Below, in pieces: positions 61,706-64,000 of a DNA stretch of 64,000 nt. Numbering within the stretch: the first letter of the stretch is position 1; each line of letters starts with the position of its first letter. The translations under genes were made by a program, and so were the position numbers. Below the pieces are notes generated by a model. That model was not told where the DNA came from. It was given only the letters and a program-made list of their open reading frames with translations, and searched no databases. Origin of the DNA: Cohnella rhizoplanae (GTDB lineage Bacteria; Bacillota; Bacilli; Paenibacillales; Paenibacillaceae); NCBI RefSeq assembly GCF_948329515.1, contig NZ_CAOJCN010000011.1, positions 162,882-226,881 of the forward strand. Direction: 5' to 3'.

Positions 61706-62947
61706 ATGATAATTGTTTCGGATTTGTCGAAAGTTTATAAAATATATAATTCAGCGAACGATAGGATAAAAGAGGTTTTTTTTGGAAAGAGGAAGAGTTA
61801 TCATTCGGAATTTCATGCACTGAAAAATGTGAGCTTTGAGGTTAATCAAGGTGAAACAGTTGGGATTGTTGGGAGAAACGGGTCTGGCAAATCAACTCTA
61901 TTAAAGATAATTACAGGAGTTCTTAATGCTACCTCTGGGACAGTGAATGTTAATGGAAAAGTATCAGCAATTCTTGAGTTAGGTGCTGGTTTTAATGTGG
62001 AATATACAGGGATTGAGAATATCTACCTAAATGGCACTATTGAAGGCAAGTCAAAGAAAGAAATGGACGAAGTTATTCATAAAATAATAGAATTTGCGGA
62101 TATAGGAGAGCATATTCATCAACCAGTAAAAACCTATTCCAGTGGTATGTTTGCTAGATTGGCATTTGCTGTAGCCATCAATGTTAAGCCGGATATATTG
62201 ATTGTGGATGAAGCTTTAGCAGTAGGTGATATGAAATTTCAGGCAAAGTGTTTTAAAAAGTTTGAAGAGCTTAAAAAGGAGAATGTAACAATACTTTTTG
62301 TGGGACATGATGTATCAAGCATTAGGAAATTCTGTGATAAAGCATTGTGGATGCATCAAGGAAAGTTAATTTCGTTCGGTGATACGTTGCAGGTAACAGC
62401 AGAATATATGGAATTTATGAATTCAGATGAAATGCTTATCGAGCAGGCTATCCCACAAGAAAAGGATTCGGATTTCTCAGAACATATTCATGAAGTTAAT
62501 AACTATATTAATCGTTGGGGAAGTAACCCGAATGTAATTAAAAAAGTAATGGTGATTAATGAGAAAGGAAAAGAAACCACGTTAATTAATTTTGGAGAAA
62601 CTATTCGAGTTCGAGTTATATATGATCTGCCTCCAGATTTGAAAGGGCACATAAGTGTAGCGATTTCATTGAAAAATACGATGGGATTAGATCTAGTCGT
62701 TTATACAACGATGGATGATGATCAGATTAGCAACAAAGAGATAAAAAGCAAAAATGAAGTTACGTTTGAATTTGTGAATTATTTAACTAATGGTGACTTT
62801 ATATTGGTGGTTGCTGTAGAAGATCGGAATTCCATTCAGCCGAGTTATTATGATTATATAGAAGGGGCTACGTACTTAAAGTCCGTTACTCCAAGTCAGA
62901 TATTTGGCATCATCCATCCGCCAGTTCAAAAGTATTTAAGAAAGTAG
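61706..62947 (+). CDS. wzt: Polysaccharide exporter ATPase with C-terminal glycan-binding-type domain (Wzt)
   Basis: This is the ATPase half of the exporter. The 413 residues contain Walker A GRNGSGKST (about 57-65), the Wzt/TagH-type LELGAGFNVEYTG (about 91-103), signature YSSGMFARLAFAVA (about 144-157), Walker B DILIVDEALAVGD and a switch His in FVGHDVSSI. After about residue 255 there is an additional beta-rich domain (about 270-400, IRVRVIYDLP, ISVAISLKNTMG). It resembles the Wzt C-terminal domain that recognises the modified end of the glycan. That fits the methyltransferase gene that follows, because terminal methylation is a common export tag. Confidence 0.94.
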   Translation: MIIVSDLSKVYKIYNSANDRIKEVFFGKRKSYHSEFHALKNVSFEVNQGETVGIVGRNGSGKSTLLKIITGVLNATSGTVNVNGKVSAILELGAGFNVEYTGIENIYLNGTIEGKSKKEMDEVIHKIIEFADIGEHIHQPVKTYSSGMFARLAFAVAINVKPDILIVDEALAVGDMKFQAKCFKKFEELKKENVTILFVGHDVSSIRKFCDKALWMHQGKLISFGDTLQVTAEYMEFMNSDEMLIEQAIPQEKDSDFSEHIHEVNNYINRWGSNPNVIKKVMVINEKGKETTLINFGETIRVRVIYDLPPDLKGHISVAISLKNTMGLDLVVYTTMDDDQISNKEIKSKNEVTFEFVNYLTNGDFILVVAVEDRNSIQPSYYDYIEGATYLKSVTPSQIFGIIHPPVQKYLRK

Positions 62948-62956
62948 TGTGAAAGA

Positions 62957-64000
62957 ATGGAAGATCTCAAAACTGAAGTTAATAGTAGGTCTTATTGGAA
63001 TAATCGGTTTGACTCAGACTGGGAGCAAAACTCTGGGCGTCAGCAGACATTATATTTTGCTGAAGTTGCTCATAGTTTATTTCCTAATTGGTTTCACGAA
63101 ATTCTCGCTAGTGGAGTGACAGTAGCTGATGTAGGTTGTGCTGAAGGAGATGGTGTTCATCACCTGGCCCCCAAATATCCAAAAAGCCATTTTGTGGGAA
63201 TTGATTTTTCAGAGGAAGCTATTGAACGAGCTTTAAAATTGTATCCAGAGTATTCATTTTATGTATCCGACATTAAGGAAATGGATCAAAAGTTTGATGT
63301 CATTTTTTCTTCTAACACTCTTGAGCATTTTTACGAGCCTTTTGAAATTTTACATCAACTTTTTGAAAAAGCTGAGCGATATGTAGTTATACTAATTCCT
63401 TTTCAAGAGAGAAATAGGTTTAAAGAGCATTTTTATACTTTTGAATACAGTGATTTTCAAATTGACTATAAAGATTTTGATCTTGTTTATTCCCGTGAGT
63501 ATGATTGTTCTAAAGTAGAAAATATCTTCTGGGCTGGAAAGCAGCTATTGCTTATCTTTGAACGTAAGAATATAAATAGCAAACACAAACGTACACTTGG
63601 AGACTATATAGGAAACTTGTCAGAGGAATATGATATCTTAAATAATGTAAGAAAAGAGCTTTTATTGAAGCATGAACGTCTGAGTGACAAAATGAAGATT
63701 GAAATTAATAAAAGTAAAAATTTGCATGTGGATATTGAAATACTTAAAACAAAGAATTCGCAACTTGATAGATTAATCGAAACGCAATTTGAAAACATAA
63801 ATGATTTATTGAATAAACATAATTATTACGAAAGTGTTATACAGGAGGTAACTAATAAATTAGATTATGCAGCTCGTCAGGAACAGTGGCTCAATTCAGA
63901 ACTGTATAGACTTACATTAGAAATGGCAGCGATTAAAAAATCACTCATCTGGAAGTCACGCCAAGTTTCGATTAGACTTGCAAAAAAATCAAAATTAATA
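62957..64000 (+). CDS. SAM-dependent methyltransferase with coiled coil, runs off the window (partial)
   Basis: The frame is open for 348 codons from ATG 62957 to the window edge. The N-terminal domain is a class I methyltransferase: motif I VADVGCAEGDGVHHLA (about 57-72), an acidic loop VGIDFSEEAIERAL (about 81-94) and FDVIFSSNTLEHF (about 113-125). Residues about 215-320 are charged and heptad-like (KHERLSDKMKIEINKSKN), probably a coiled coil. The end (KSLIWKSRQVSIRLAKK) is typical of the start of a further domain in multidomain O-chain enzymes. It starts 9 bp after wzt, so it may methylate the glycan end that Wzt recognises. AT-rich, like wzm and wzt. Confidence 0.88.
   Translation, partial: MEDLKTEVNSRSYWNNRFDSDWEQNSGRQQTLYFAEVAHSLFPNWFHEILASGVTVADVGCAEGDGVHHLAPKYPKSHFVGIDFSEEAIERALKLYPEYSFYVSDIKEMDQKFDVIFSSNTLEHFYEPFEILHQLFEKAERYVVILIPFQERNRFKEHFYTFEYSDFQIDYKDFDLVYSREYDCSKVENIFWAGKQLLLIFERKNINSKHKRTLGDYIGNLSEEYDILNNVRKELLLKHERLSDKMKIEINKSKNLHVDIEILKTKNSQLDRLIETQFENINDLLNKHNYYESVIQEVTNKLDYAARQEQWLNSELYRLTLEMAAIKKSLIWKSRQVSIRLAKKSKLI

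Overview
The window is a chromosome segment from a spore-forming, S-layer-bearing Gram-positive bacterium of the Paenibacillaceae, most likely Paenibacillus or Cohnella. This rests on the Bacillales gene order (upp-wecB-atp operon; ywzB-murA-spoIID-spoIIQ; spoIIID-mbl-flhO-flhP-fabZ), sporulation genes with plausible sigma-F and sigma-E promoters, csaB next to SLH-domain proteins, and a GC-rich body with strong Shine-Dalgarno sequences. I saw no rRNA, tRNA, CRISPR array, insertion sequence or prophage gene.

Layout. 1-1264 carries minus-strand genes: the start of a gene leaving the window, a small Sm-like membrane protein and a short SLH-domain protein. 1439-10845 holds upp, wecB and the complete F1Fo ATP synthase operon (atpZ, I, B, E, F, H, A, G, D, C), from a sigma-A promoter at 3494 to a perfect 16-bp terminator at 10858. 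10974-12593 holds a YpdA-like flavoprotein and a Dps ferritin. 12831-24664 holds two giant secreted FecR/coiled-coil/beta-sandwich proteins (1393 and 2476 aa) whose first ~870 bp are almost identical. A secreted subtilisin follows at 25146. 27361-36613 is the conserved envelope, sporulation and cell-shape block: ywzB, murA, spoIID, spoIIQ, an HD-GYP variant, spoIIID, mbl, flhO, flhP and an EpuA-like gene. 36844-39779 holds a CDP-alcohol phosphatidyltransferase, fabZ and phosphoglucomutase.

40289-49682 is a secondary cell wall polysaccharide (SCWP) locus: a DUF5693 protein, csaB, tagA/wecG, tagO and a large SLH protein. 50260-52968 is the probable major S-layer protein, with a long multi-promoter leader and two Shine-Dalgarno/start pairs. 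After an unrecognised secreted protein (53132) comes a glycan cluster: an initiating sugar transferase, an O-antigen-ligase-like protein, a family 2 glycosyltransferase, a small secreted protein, Wzm, Wzt and a methyltransferase that runs off the end. Base composition turns sharply AT-rich from about 60,880.

How the genes fit together. WecB supplies UDP-ManNAc, TagO and TagA can start an SCWP on undecaprenyl phosphate, and CsaB pyruvylates it, which creates the ligand for SLH domains. Three SLH proteins in this window could use that anchor. The second, separate glycan pathway next to the S-layer gene resembles S-layer protein O-glycosylation clusters known from Geobacillus and Paenibacillus. 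The least described elements are the twin FecR giants, the unknown secreted proteins at 53132 and 60373, and the S-layer gene's dual start.
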